A stretch of 64,000 bases of DNA from Parvibaculum sp. (GTDB lineage: Bacteria > Pseudomonadota > Alphaproteobacteria > Parvibaculales > Parvibaculaceae). The stretch lies in assembly GCF_030694575.1 (NCBI RefSeq), contig NZ_JAUYUS010000016.1, forward strand, positions 40,510-104,509. The letters are read 5' to 3'. A program made the translations under genes and the position numbers. Every line of letters begins with the position of its first letter. Position 1 is the first letter of the stretch. The notes under the pieces were generated by a model, which made no database searches, had not been told where the DNA came from, and saw nothing but the letters and a program-made list of their open reading frames with translations. Positions 1 to 9,988 of this stretch are shown piece after piece.

Positions 1-15
1 GACCTCCAAAAGACG

Positions 16-246
16 ATGGAGTTCTGGTTCCGAAAGAAGTTCAACCTGGCTCCGACTGACCCTCGATTCCTCGACATGACGACTGAGCAGCTAGTCGTCG
101 AGTTCTGGGCTTGGTCATACGACGCAAACCCGAACATCTCCGAGGAATACGAAGACGAGGATTTCGACATTGAGGAGGTAAAGCGGAGGATGGAGGAGAA
201 TCCGGACGATTGGTCGGACGTTCCCGCTGCTGACCAAGAGTCGTGA
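16..246 (+). CDS. Small acidic phage protein upstream of tape measure (possible tail assembly chaperone)
   Basis: 76 aa acidic ORF directly before the tape measure gene; position only. Confidence 0.45.
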   Translation: MEFWFRKKFNLAPTDPRFLDMTTEQLVVEFWAWSYDANPNISEEYEDEDFDIEEVKRRMEENPDDWSDVPAADQES

Positions 247-278
247 CTTGAGAATTACGTCGATCACCCGGAGCGGGA

Positions 279-3011
279 ATGTCCCAGAAAATTGACATCG
301 GCGTAAACGCCAATACCGGCCAGGCGGAAGCCTCGGTAAAGGGTATTGAGCGCGCGGCTGACGGCGTTGCGGAAGCCCTTGCCAATGTCAATAAGCAGGC
401 TCGCGCGGCCGCCGACGGTATCAAGGACGTCGAGACGCAGTCTCAACGTCTCAAGAACACTCAGTCGATATTGCAGCGCGAACTTGGCCGAGACATTTCG
501 AGCCGCGATGCTGACCACTTCCTGAAGAGTTTTGACCGCCTTCGTTCCGGCCGTGGAATTGGAAGCCGAAACGTCCGCGGCTTCAATGATTTCGAGAGCT
601 GGTATCAGGGGCACAGCGGCATTTTCAAGAACCCCGGCGATGCCGCCGCGCATCGTCGGCGCGTGCTTGCTATGGGCATGCAGGGGACGAGCTACGCCGC
701 GAATTACGGGGCACCGACGGGATCGCATAACGACGACGACGGCAGGTCGCAGCCCGTTGGAATGGACTTCGGTAGGGGCGTGCAGCGCGCGCAATCGACG
801 GCTATGGCGTTCGGCAAGAGCATGCTCGCGCTTGCCGGACTGCACTCCATTGTCGGGATGGCTGGATCGGCCGCCGACATGGCAACCGAGGAGAACGTCG
901 GCCTCGACACACTGAAGCGGGCCGCAGGCGATCTCACGACTGACTTCCAGAAGCTTCGGGATGAGGTGCGCGGCTCGACCGACGGTCTTGGCGTCACCTA
1001 TGTCGAGGCGGCGCGTCTCAGTCAGCAATTCGCCAAGACGGCCGGCAACCTCGAACGCGTCAACATCGCTGGAAATGTGCGAACCGGTATCGGTTTCAGC
1101 CGCTCCTACGGTCTCGATCCGACCGAAGGCGTCCAGTTCTTCGGCACCATGAAGCGCCTCGGGGCGACCGGCGGGGATGAGCAAAGCGCGCGGAAGCTCG
1201 CGCTCATGATCGGCGATGCGGTAAACGAGGGCGGGTATCTCGGGAAGGCCGATGAAATCCTTGGGGCAGTGGCCGACTACGCCACGCAAATCACGAGGAT
1301 CACCCTCGCGACGCCAAACGTCGGTGACTATGCGGCGATGCTCACATCCCTGATCAAGACCGGCCTGCCCGGCTTGGATCCTCAGGGGGCTGCAGCGCTT
1401 CTGAATGCCGCCGACGCATCGGTGCGCCGTGGTGGCGGTATGGGCGAGGCCGGCCTGAATTTCAGCTACGCGGCCATTCGGCGCTCGTCTCCCGGAATCG
1501 ACCCTGTGTCTGCCCAGGCGATGATGAGTGGTGGCCTCTTTGGCACGACGGAGAATACGTTCGGCGCTGGCACTGCGCTTGGGGACTGGTACGGCGCGCG
1601 CGGCATCGCCACGCCACGCTCGTCCAATGTAACGAACTTCGAGAAGATGCGCGGTCTCATGCGGCGCCAGTATGGAAGCAGCCCGTATTATCTGGACGCG
1701 ATGAAGAATTTCTTCGGTCTGTCGTCGGTTCAACAGGCCGCGGCGCTCGACAACATGAACCCCTCGGATTTGACCGCCTCACAACGGTTGCTAGGCAATG
1801 CCGGCGTCGACATATCACGGCTGTCGGCGAGTGGAATACAGGGTGTCTCCTCGATCGCCGGCGCACGCGGTATGGGCGATTTGACCTCGATCTACGCGAG
1901 GACGATGGGCCGCTCTGATATTTCAGGCGCCGATCGCGGGAACCTGAGCGCCGCCTTCAAAACTGGCGACGTCGAAAAGTTGCGTCATGCTCTGGTTCGG
2001 GTCGTTGGCACGTATGACCAGGAAAAGACTGAGGGTAGCGAGACGCGCCAGTCAATCTCCGATCTCAAAAATGAACTCACGCGTATCGGTGGCTCTCTGC
2101 TGTTTCCTCTCAATGCCATTCGCGACGGCGTGACCATGATGTCAATGGCTCTGGCTCCTGAGGAGTACAAGCGCCGGATGCAGGACCAGAAGGACGCAAG
2201 CACCGACTACGCCGCGATCTACCGCGCCCGCGGCGGCCGCGCGCCGGGGTTCTTGGACAGCGCAATGGCCGGTGACAAGGCGCGGTACGAAAAAATGAAA
2301 GCCGCCGGCGATGGGCCGGTCAATCTTGACGATGTCATTGCCAAGCCGGAGCAAGCCCGCGCCACGCTCGATCCGGCGAACTACGCCTATGAGATGGCCC
2401 GTCGGCAGGCGGTGCAAAAGATGATTGAGAAGGATTTCGGGGTCTCCAGTGCGACTGTGCCTCAATCGTGGCTCGATGAGATGTCTGAAACCGATCGGCT
2501 GCTCGGGCTGCCGGCCGGCATGTCGGCGCGGCAGATTGGCAAGGAAAGCAGCTTCGATCCGAACGCGGTGAACGTGAAGAGCGGAGCGATTGGGCTGGCG
2601 CAGGTTATGCCGTCGACGCTCGCGGCCTTGAATAAGAGGTTCGGGCGCGTTCTCGATCCGACGGACCCAATGGATGCGCTTCTGATCCATCGCGAGGTGA
2701 TGCGCGAGAACAAGGCTCGCTTCGGTAGCGACGCCGATGCCCTCCGAGCTTACAACGCCGGCTGGGACAAGAGTAAATGGAACAATACGGAGACCAACGA
2801 CTATGTCGACACGATCATGGGGGCGACGCCGATGCCGGGTGCGGCTCCAGGTGGCGGCAATGGCGGCGGCGAGTACACAGTCAGCTTCGCCGGCGAGGTG
2901 AACCTGCCGGTGAAGGATAGCCGTGGCGCTGAAATCGGCTCCGCGACGATTCGTCCGTTCGTCTCCGGTCGCCCGGCCGGCTCGCTCAACCAATCGCAGT
3001 GGGTTCGCTGA
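279..3011 (+). CDS. Phage tail tape measure protein with C-terminal lytic transglycosylase (SLT) domain
   Basis: 910 aa; SLT-like 'IGKESSFDPNAVNVKSGAIGLAQVMPSTLAAL...RAYNAGWDK'; long helical/Gly-rich body. Confidence 0.85.
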   Translation: MSQKIDIGVNANTGQAEASVKGIERAADGVAEALANVNKQARAAADGIKDVETQSQRLKNTQSILQRELGRDISSRDADHFLKSFDRLRSGRGIGSRNVRGFNDFESWYQGHSGIFKNPGDAAAHRRRVLAMGMQGTSYAANYGAPTGSHNDDDGRSQPVGMDFGRGVQRAQSTAMAFGKSMLALAGLHSIVGMAGSAADMATEENVGLDTLKRAAGDLTTDFQKLRDEVRGSTDGLGVTYVEAARLSQQFAKTAGNLERVNIAGNVRTGIGFSRSYGLDPTEGVQFFGTMKRLGATGGDEQSARKLALMIGDAVNEGGYLGKADEILGAVADYATQITRITLATPNVGDYAAMLTSLIKTGLPGLDPQGAAALLNAADASVRRGGGMGEAGLNFSYAAIRRSSPGIDPVSAQAMMSGGLFGTTENTFGAGTALGDWYGARGIATPRSSNVTNFEKMRGLMRRQYGSSPYYLDAMKNFFGLSSVQQAAALDNMNPSDLTASQRLLGNAGVDISRLSASGIQGVSSIAGARGMGDLTSIYARTMGRSDISGADRGNLSAAFKTGDVEKLRHALVRVVGTYDQEKTEGSETRQSISDLKNELTRIGGSLLFPLNAIRDGVTMMSMALAPEEYKRRMQDQKDASTDYAAIYRARGGRAPGFLDSAMAGDKARYEKMKAAGDGPVNLDDVIAKPEQARATLDPANYAYEMARRQAVQKMIEKDFGVSSATVPQSWLDEMSETDRLLGLPAGMSARQIGKESSFDPNAVNVKSGAIGLAQVMPSTLAALNKRFGRVLDPTDPMDALLIHREVMRENKARFGSDADALRAYNAGWDKSKWNNTETNDYVDTIMGATPMPGAAPGGGNGGGEYTVSFAGEVNLPVKDSRGAEIGSATIRPFVSGRPAGSLNQSQWVR

Positions 3012-4531
3012 TGGCGATACCTACCTTCATGCCGCAAATCTCCGTTGTCCTGAAGAAGAATATCGGACGCGGGACGGTCGCCGGAACGATTGCTGCGTCC
3101 GAACGGTTCAAGGGGACTGCGCGAGAAATCGACCTGACGCCATATCTCTGGGAAAGTGGGCCTGTCGTTGTCGACAAGTCCGTGCGCCAGCCCGCCGGCA
3201 TGTTCTCGATCACGCTTGGCGACAAGATGGCGGCTGGAGAGTTTGAGTCGCTCTACGGTCTGATCGAGCCTATGGACGTCATTGAAATCCGGATGGCGCG
3301 CAACACTTCAAAGTATCTCGGGGCTGGCTTCAAAAAGAACATGCCGATCAAGATGCGGGGGTTTGTTACCCGCATTGGACGCGATGAGGTCATGGGGGAA
3401 AGCGGCCCGACACGCGCGATCATCGTCACCGGCCACGACTACGGCAAGATATTGCAGATTATGCAAATTGCCTATCTTCCGAACGAGGTCACGGGGCAGC
3501 GGTTGCTTACCTATTTCAAGTTCTTCGAAAATTACGGCATCGGTGCTGAGCCGGACAAGCCGTCGTCGGCGTTTGTCGAAGAGGTGGTGCGCGAGGTGCT
3601 GAATCCATTTCTGGCGGACATGCGCGCGGCCGCAACGAAAAGCGACGTGTCCTCTGGCGTGTCTCCGGTTCTCGACATTATCGCGGACGCCAGCGTCACA
3701 AAGGGCGTCATCAGTCCGTTCGGCACCAACCAATGGCCTGGCGGCACGATTTACGACATGCTCACCCACTACGGCGACGTTGGCCCCTGGAACGAAATGT
3801 TCGTTGAGGATCGCGAAGACGCGCCATATCTCGTCTACCGGCCGAATCCGTTCAAGGATCCGTCGGGTACGCTCATACAGGAAATGAGAAAGGCACCTGC
3901 CTCGGTAACGGTCTATGACGAGGAAGTGGCGGTGCTGAGTGTCGCCCGCGACGATGCGGCCGTGTCCAATTATTATTGGGTCAACGCGCAGTCATATTCT
4001 CTGATCGGCGATCCGATGCTTCGCGTCGCGGCCGCAAACTCACAGCCGGCCGCGTCCTTTTACCTCGCCGATTATCCGAACAGTTCGCCGTTCCTCTACG
4101 GCTTCAGGCGGATGGAGGTGCAGACACAGCAGGGCCCGCGGATTGACGGTCAGGCGGAGGCGGTCTTTGAGTCCGGGCAGGCGTCCGGACTGGAGTTCAT
4201 CTCCGATCGCCGCGCCATTCTGGTTGCGAACAACCGAGACAATGTCGTGTTTGAAAGTGGTTTCTCCCGAATTCGCGGCCGCGAGGACATGAATCCAGGC
4301 ATGACGATGAAGCTCGTTCGCGGGACGGATGCCGTCGGGGCGGCGCGCGGCGAAGGTGTGACCTCAGAGTTCTATGTCCCGGCCGTTCGGCAGGAGTTCG
4401 TTCCGTTTCACGGCTACACGACAACGCTGACGCTGGAGCGAGGGACGGGATTCATAGAGCGCGTTCAACGCGACGGCGGGGCAAATCCGCCATATCTCTC
4501 TGAGAAGCGTATGGGTGGTGTCTATGCGTGA
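3011..4531 (+). CDS. Phage baseplate hub / late-control gpD-like protein
   Basis: ATG at 3011 overlaps the tape measure TGA; position between tape measure and spike; 'DLTPYLWESGPVVVDKSVRQPAGMFSITLGDK'. Confidence 0.6.
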   Translation: MAIPTFMPQISVVLKKNIGRGTVAGTIAASERFKGTAREIDLTPYLWESGPVVVDKSVRQPAGMFSITLGDKMAAGEFESLYGLIEPMDVIEIRMARNTSKYLGAGFKKNMPIKMRGFVTRIGRDEVMGESGPTRAIIVTGHDYGKILQIMQIAYLPNEVTGQRLLTYFKFFENYGIGAEPDKPSSAFVEEVVREVLNPFLADMRAAATKSDVSSGVSPVLDIIADASVTKGVISPFGTNQWPGGTIYDMLTHYGDVGPWNEMFVEDREDAPYLVYRPNPFKDPSGTLIQEMRKAPASVTVYDEEVAVLSVARDDAAVSNYYWVNAQSYSLIGDPMLRVAAANSQPAASFYLADYPNSSPFLYGFRRMEVQTQQGPRIDGQAEAVFESGQASGLEFISDRRAILVANNRDNVVFESGFSRIRGREDMNPGMTMKLVRGTDAVGAARGEGVTSEFYVPAVRQEFVPFHGYTTTLTLERGTGFIERVQRDGGANPPYLSEKRMGGVYA

Positions 4532-5438
4532 CGGTCTGCGTATCGCAAAAGTTGCGAAGATTCACCCGAGCGGCCATGCCGCTGACATTCTGTTTCTCGA
4601 CGACAACTCGCGCGTGCCTATGGTTCAGATTATGGCTGGCGCCGCGAGCACGGACAGCGGCATCAACGATCTCGCGTCACCGACGGTCGGGGCAGCCGGA
4701 GATCCATACGATCCAGCGCAGACGAAGAAAAGGGACATCTACGCCATTGTCGGCAGCATCGCCGGCGGCACGCCTATCGTGCTTGGCTTCCTGTACCCTC
4801 AAGTCTGCCAAATGCTCTTCTCCGATATGAACCGCCGTGTCGTTCGACACGCGAGCGATGTTTACGAGACGACGGATGCGGATGGGAACCATGAATTCTA
4901 CCATCCGAGCGGGACATATTTCCGGGTGGGCACCTCGCCGGCGCATGAGGATCTGACCGGCAAGGATTTCGACAAGAAGTGGAGTATCGAGAGGAACAAG
5001 GACAAGGCGGTCCACGTTCACCTTGAGCTGAAGAGCGCAGGCGAGACGAAAGTCCTGATCGATGCCGCGCCGAACGGCAATGTCACCGTCCAGCATGTCG
5101 GCGATTTGACCTGCGAGACGGGCGGGAACGCTACTGTCACCGTGGCCGGGACAACTGTTCTGAATTCGTCGGGTGCCGTCTCTGTCAACTGCCCGGTGAG
5201 CGTCACCGTCGACACGCCTCAGGCCACATTCAAGGGCAGGGTGAATGTCGAGGGGCTGTTCACCTATGAGGCCGGACTGATAGGGCATGGCGACAATGGC
5301 ACCGGCAACGCAGGGTCGATCACCGGCACCTTGCGCACGTCGTCTGGCGACATGATTGCCGATGGCGTGAGCCTGAAGACGCATCCGCACGCCAATGGCG
5401 GCGGCATCGGCCCATCCGGGCTCCCAATCCCCAGCTAG
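4524..5438 (+). CDS. Phage baseplate spike / assembly protein V-like
   Basis: OB-like N-terminus, then beta-helix-like 'NVTVQHVGDLTCETGGNATVTVAGTTVLNSSGAVSVNCPVSVTVDTPQATFKGRVNVEG'. Confidence 0.75.
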   Translation: MRDGLRIAKVAKIHPSGHAADILFLDDNSRVPMVQIMAGAASTDSGINDLASPTVGAAGDPYDPAQTKKRDIYAIVGSIAGGTPIVLGFLYPQVCQMLFSDMNRRVVRHASDVYETTDADGNHEFYHPSGTYFRVGTSPAHEDLTGKDFDKKWSIERNKDKAVHVHLELKSAGETKVLIDAAPNGNVTVQHVGDLTCETGGNATVTVAGTTVLNSSGAVSVNCPVSVTVDTPQATFKGRVNVEGLFTYEAGLIGHGDNGTGNAGSITGTLRTSSGDMIADGVSLKTHPHANGGGIGPSGLPIPS

Positions 5439-5812
5439 TTGTTCATGGGCTTCCCGGCCCTGAATAGCATGTCGTCTGTGCGGTAGTCGTAGAAGGTGGC
5501 AAGGCAGTATCCGAGGTCTGAGACGTAGACGGACGTCATGCGTCCCCCAACGGGGTCGCCAACGGCCGTGAACCGAACGACATCCACCCGACCGTCCACC
5601 ATGTCTTGTCGGTCGAAGACGACTTCGGCCTTGAATTTAGTCCTCATGTACGCCTCGGCTTCTGAAATCAGGTCTCTTGACCAGGGGCGGCATCCTTGTG
5701 ACGGCGACTGACGCGACCAGTCCATAAGCCAGAACGGCTCTGCGGCCGCCGGCGCTGCGGTGAGGATGAGGAGGGAGGCAACTATCGCTGAGAGACGCAT
5801 TTTCGGGCCCAT
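5435..5812 (-). CDS. Small secreted protein, antisense moron-like gene inside the tail operon
   Basis: 125 aa 'MGPKMRLSAIVASLLILTAAPAAAEPFWLMDWSRQ...'; clear Sec signal peptide; opposite strand to all flanking tail genes. Confidence 0.7.
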   Translation of the reverse strand: MGPKMRLSAIVASLLILTAAPAAAEPFWLMDWSRQSPSQGCRPWSRDLISEAEAYMRTKFKAEVVFDRQDMVDGRVDVVRFTAVGDPVGGRMTSVYVSDLGYCLATFYDYRTDDMLFRAGKPMNN

Positions 5813-5907
5813 GAGGCGGTTTCTCCGATTAATGTTCCATATTCCGTTGTCCCTGCCAAGTGATTGCCGCTCGGTGGCGATTGGGGTCGTGATCGCATAC
5901 TGAGAAA

Positions 5908-7044
5908 ATGGCTCCAACGTCACAAAAAGCAGGGGATCGGCCGATCTCCTTCCTCCTTTCCGATGGTTACACCGGGAAGCTGACGAGCGTTGAGATGGTG
6001 ATACGGCCCGAGGATTTGACGAGGATCGAGCCCTCGCGGCTTTCCGTGACGCAGACTCTCGGCGGGGCGTGGGCGGATGGCTTCGGCCCCGGCATTTCAA
6101 CCATCAGCATTTCCGGTCACACCGGCTGGCGCGGCGGGCTCGGGGCGGATGGCGCGGCCTCCTTCGCGAAGCTGCGGGACATCGTTTTCGTCGAGTGGCA
6201 CCGCCTTCGGGAACAGGCCAAGGAAGTTGGGCAGGATCCCGACGTCGTGAAACTGATTTTTTCAGACGCTCTCGACAATATCGTTAACGTCGTCGCGCCG
6301 GGACAAATGGTTCTGAAGAGGAACCGAAATCGTCCCCTCCTGATGATGTATCAGATTCCGTTGACGGTTCTCGCCGACCGCCTCGACGATGAAACGCGTG
6401 ATGCTATCGGACTAGGCGCCGGCGCCGACGATCTCGGCCTTGACAGTCTCGCGGACAGCCTTGCTCGGCTTGAGGAGTATGCGGCGTCCGTGCGCGACTT
6501 CATTGATGCCAACCTGATCGGCCCTGTGACGGAGTTCATGAACCTCGCCAATACGGCGATCGCGCGCGCGATGGATGCAATCTCGACCTCGAAGGGCATC
6601 ATCAGCGCTCAGGCAAACCAGTTTATTGCCTTCGCCTCGGATATAGCGGCGGTTGGCCGCAATGCGTTCAATATGTACAACGCCGTCGTCAACATGCCTG
6701 ACTATCTCCGGTTTCAGGTGTCGCGGGTGTCGAGCGCGTTTTCGAACGTGTTCTGCGTCTTCCAGAACGTCTTTCGCAGGACGCGTCTCTACCCCGACTA
6801 TTCCGACGTCTACGGGGCCTCGAACTGCTCGTCCACGAGCGGTGGTTCGCCGCTGAGCCCGCTCCGCTTCGGCAATACGTTCGACCAAATCACAAGCGAC
6901 TTTTCGTCACCGGTATCGGTTTCCGCTGAAGCATCGGCGGACATCATCTGGCTGAAGAAATCTGACCCTGTCCTGTTTCCATCGACGGTGAGTGACATTG
7001 GATCGCGCCTTCGGTCGATCGGAAGCGGAGTGTCGTTCACATGA
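5908..7044 (+). CDS. Putative phage tail/baseplate protein
   Basis: 378 aa in the baseplate module, overlaps the next ORF by 4 nt. Confidence 0.55.
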   Translation: MAPTSQKAGDRPISFLLSDGYTGKLTSVEMVIRPEDLTRIEPSRLSVTQTLGGAWADGFGPGISTISISGHTGWRGGLGADGAASFAKLRDIVFVEWHRLREQAKEVGQDPDVVKLIFSDALDNIVNVVAPGQMVLKRNRNRPLLMMYQIPLTVLADRLDDETRDAIGLGAGADDLGLDSLADSLARLEEYAASVRDFIDANLIGPVTEFMNLANTAIARAMDAISTSKGIISAQANQFIAFASDIAAVGRNAFNMYNAVVNMPDYLRFQVSRVSSAFSNVFCVFQNVFRRTRLYPDYSDVYGASNCSSTSGGSPLSPLRFGNTFDQITSDFSSPVSVSAEASADIIWLKKSDPVLFPSTVSDIGSRLRSIGSGVSFT

Positions 7045-7649
7045 CAGACAAAGCGCTCACCGGCTTCCGCCTGGTAGAGATTCAGCACAACGACACTTTG
7101 CAGGAAATCGCCGCCAGAGAATTGGGCGACGCGGAGCGCTGGCCGGAAATCATCGCAATAAATGGTCTGGCTCATCCATATCTGACTGGCGACGCCGGCG
7201 CGGCGAGTACCACGGTTCGTCTGTACGGATCGCTCCTGCTCGTTCCTTCGGCGACGATACAGGTCGCGGCCGATGTCGACGAAGACTCCGTATATGGCGT
7301 CGACGTTGCCCTCCCGGAGGGGCGCCTTGAGGCCGAAGACGGGGACATCGTGCTTATCAGGGGGCGCGCCAACCTGCGGCAGGCTCTGACGCACAAGATC
7401 GGTACGGCCCTGCGTGAACTTCTCTACCACCCAACATACGGATGCGGTGTGTGGCGGCTCAAGGGCGTCACAAATGGACCAACGTCCGGGCTGCTTTCGG
7501 CTCAATTTGTGAAGGACGCAGTGATCTCGGATGACCGCGTCGACACAGTGAAGTCGTCTATCGCCTCTGTGAAGGGGGATGCAATCGAGGTCTCAACGAT
7601 CGCCATGCCGATAGCCGGTACATCCATCGACCTCCACCTGCTCACCTGA
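7041..7649 (+). CDS. LysM / tail protein X-like domain fused to gp25-like baseplate wedge protein
   Basis: N-term 'IQHNDTLQEIAARELGDAERWPEIIAINGL' (LysM-like); C-term gp25-like 'NLRQALTHKIGTALRELLYHPTYGCGVW'. Confidence 0.65.
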   Translation: MTDKALTGFRLVEIQHNDTLQEIAARELGDAERWPEIIAINGLAHPYLTGDAGAASTTVRLYGSLLLVPSATIQVAADVDEDSVYGVDVALPEGRLEAEDGDIVLIRGRANLRQALTHKIGTALRELLYHPTYGCGVWRLKGVTNGPTSGLLSAQFVKDAVISDDRVDTVKSSIASVKGDAIEVSTIAMPIAGTSIDLHLLT

Positions 7650-7663
7650 TCGGAGAATTAGAA

Positions 7664-8791
7664 GTGGCCGGTTTTCAAATCAAGAACTTCACGTCGATCG
7701 TCGCGTCGATGATCAACCATATGAAGGGGACGCAGAACAAGGTCACCGACTTTCGCGTCGGTTCGGTCGTTCGGACGCTTGTCGAGGCGCCGGCTATAGA
7801 AATCGAAGAGCTGTACCAGCAAATGTTCAACGGCCTGACCCAGGCCATTCCCGTGGCGACGTACAGGTCGTTCAATTTCGATGCTCTTGAGGCGGTGGCG
7901 GCGACTGGTCTTATTCAGGTGGTCGTTACCTCCTCCGAGGATGACGTGATCATTCAGGCCGGCTCGTCATTCAAGGTCGATGGTGTGCCAGTGACCTATG
8001 TGTCGATCGGCGACACGACAATCGACGCCGGAGACACGACGGCGAATATTCTCGTGGCCGCCAGCACGGCGGGAACTGCAGGAAATGTAGAGGCTGGTCA
8101 GGGGTTCACCGTGAATCCGGTCCCACAAGGGTTTGTCAGCGCCACAAACGCGATCGGGTTCCTAAACGGGCGAGACGAGGAGACCGCAGACCAGCGGAAG
8201 CAAAGGTTCAATGACTACATCGCCACCCTTCAACGCGGGACAGTAGAGTCGATCAAATACGGTCTGAAAACGGCTTCTCTGTCGAACGCCGACGGTATCC
8301 AGACTGAACGGGTTGCGGCCGCGTCAATCGTGGAGCCATACGTCGACGACATCACCGAACCGACCGGTCTGGTAAACGCCTACATTCACAATGGTGTCGG
8401 CGGAACCTCGGCCGAACTCGTCACCAAAGCCCAGAAGATTGTCGACGGGTACAGGGACGTCAACGGGAATCCAGTTCCGGGATGGAAGGCGGCCGGCGTC
8501 GTCGTCAATGTTGCGGCGGCGACGGAAGTCGAGATTGACGTCACGGGGATACTCACCGGGAGGCCTGGGTATTCCATCTCGAACCTGATCGCACTTTCCG
8601 AGTCTGTTCTTAGCACCTACATCCGCAGCCTCGATAACGGGGAGACGTTCCTTCGTGCTCGTGCGATCGCGCTCGTAATGGCGATACCAGGCGTATCAAA
8701 TTTCGTTCCATCTCTGCCGGCAACCGATCTCACTTCAGACGTTCCGGAGAAATATGTCCCCGGCGCGTTCGATATTTCGGAGGCGGCATGA
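7664..8791 (+). CDS. Baseplate J family protein
   Basis: 375 aa, GTG start; 'AGTAGNVEAGQGFTVNPVPQGFVSATNAIGFLNGRDEETADQRKQRFNDYIATLQRGT' typical of gpJ/gp47. Confidence 0.85.
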   Translation: MAGFQIKNFTSIVASMINHMKGTQNKVTDFRVGSVVRTLVEAPAIEIEELYQQMFNGLTQAIPVATYRSFNFDALEAVAATGLIQVVVTSSEDDVIIQAGSSFKVDGVPVTYVSIGDTTIDAGDTTANILVAASTAGTAGNVEAGQGFTVNPVPQGFVSATNAIGFLNGRDEETADQRKQRFNDYIATLQRGTVESIKYGLKTASLSNADGIQTERVAAASIVEPYVDDITEPTGLVNAYIHNGVGGTSAELVTKAQKIVDGYRDVNGNPVPGWKAAGVVVNVAAATEVEIDVTGILTGRPGYSISNLIALSESVLSTYIRSLDNGETFLRARAIALVMAIPGVSNFVPSLPATDLTSDVPEKYVPGAFDISEAA

Positions 8792-9930
8792 GACTGACGA
8801 AGAAGCTTCTCCGTTTTCTGAACAGGGTGTTCGATACGGAGCCCTCGCCCTTCCTTGCACTGCGTCTGGAATACGCAGGCGACGGCCTTTCATGGGTCAT
8901 ACAGGATGGGGTATTCACCGCGACGCCTGATGGTGAAGTCGTGGTTCCGCTTGAAATCGCGCTGGCAGACTACACGCTTCAAAGTCTCGCCGATTTCATC
9001 TCGGATCAAGATGGCTACACGGTTGCCTACATCGACGGCAGTCCGAAGAAAAACCTGTCCGCGCTCATGTTGCTCGACGGCTCTGGAGACCTTGCTGTCA
9101 CAAACGGCGGCCATCTCTACGGCTTCGAAAGCCTCCTGTATTCGTATTTTGAGGCGAACGCCGTCGAACTCGCGCTTGCCGAGCAACAGATAGCGGCGAT
9201 GCCGCAGCAAATGAACGTCAACGATGCGAGCGGATACTGGCTCGACGTTCTCGGCGATTATTACGGCGTGTTGCGGTCAAGCGTCGTCGTCAGTTCCGAG
9301 GTCGTTCCCGAGCCTGACTGGATATATGGTCCGCGGATCATTCAGGAGGTATTGCGGCCGCGCAGCAACAACATCGCGCTTGAGATGGCGATCAAGGCCG
9401 CGACTGGCGGGCAGGAGGCGCGCGTCGTCGACGCTCCGCTCTATGATGACGCCATTCCCAGGCATGATGCGTCGATCTCCTATGACGGAGAGAACTTCCA
9501 CAACAGCACGGCGAAGCTGAGCTACAACCTCTTCGATGTCGAGTACCAGTTCGACCTGGAGGGGACTGAGGATATTGGGCCGTTCGCGGCGCGGGTGACG
9601 GAGACGATCAACAAATTCCGCGCCGCCGGCACGCATTTGCGCAGTCTTGTGCTCAAGGGGAGCAACCTTTCAGACGCGGTTGGGGTGGCGGTGGACTCGT
9701 TCCACACAATGCAGGTGTCCCCGGAACTTTCCGACTCCGTTGACGAGGCGAGCGAACTTCTGTCGTCGCTGCCAGTGTCTATGCAGCCGCTGGTGGACAC
9801 TGTTGAGGAGGATACTGAGGAGGACGCATCGCTCGAATTGTCGTTCTCGACGACGTTCGACGGATTCCGGTCATACGATGGGTCGATATACTTTGCCTCA
9901 GGCGGAGATGCCGTGACCGAGGCGCTGTAG
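8788..9930 (+). CDS. Phage tail protein I-like baseplate protein
   Basis: Follows J with a 4-nt overlap; 'NVNDASGYWLDVLGDYYGVLR' typical of the tail protein I group. Confidence 0.65.
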   Translation: MRLTKKLLRFLNRVFDTEPSPFLALRLEYAGDGLSWVIQDGVFTATPDGEVVVPLEIALADYTLQSLADFISDQDGYTVAYIDGSPKKNLSALMLLDGSGDLAVTNGGHLYGFESLLYSYFEANAVELALAEQQIAAMPQQMNVNDASGYWLDVLGDYYGVLRSSVVVSSEVVPEPDWIYGPRIIQEVLRPRSNNIALEMAIKAATGGQEARVVDAPLYDDAIPRHDASISYDGENFHNSTAKLSYNLFDVEYQFDLEGTEDIGPFAARVTETINKFRAAGTHLRSLVLKGSNLSDAVGVAVDSFHTMQVSPELSDSVDEASELLSSLPVSMQPLVDTVEEDTEEDASLELSFSTTFDGFRSYDGSIYFASGGDAVTEAL

Positions 9931-9942
9931 CCTTCTGACCGT

Positions 9943-9988
9943 GTCGTGACGGGATACTTCGGGTGGTACATATCCGAGGATTCCGATG
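9943..9988 (+). promoter_or_regulatory. Repeated 19-nt block plus RBS-proximal hairpin, copy 1
   Basis: gtcgtgacgggatacttcg + 13 nt + cgaggattccg then ATG (9986); stem CTTCGG/CCGAGG. Confidence 0.5.

Noticed and set aside
264-1733. 489-aa minus-strand ORF opposite the tape measure
   Set aside because: High-GC shadow ORF; Arg/His-rich with no recognisable domain, while the plus strand has a coherent tail protein.
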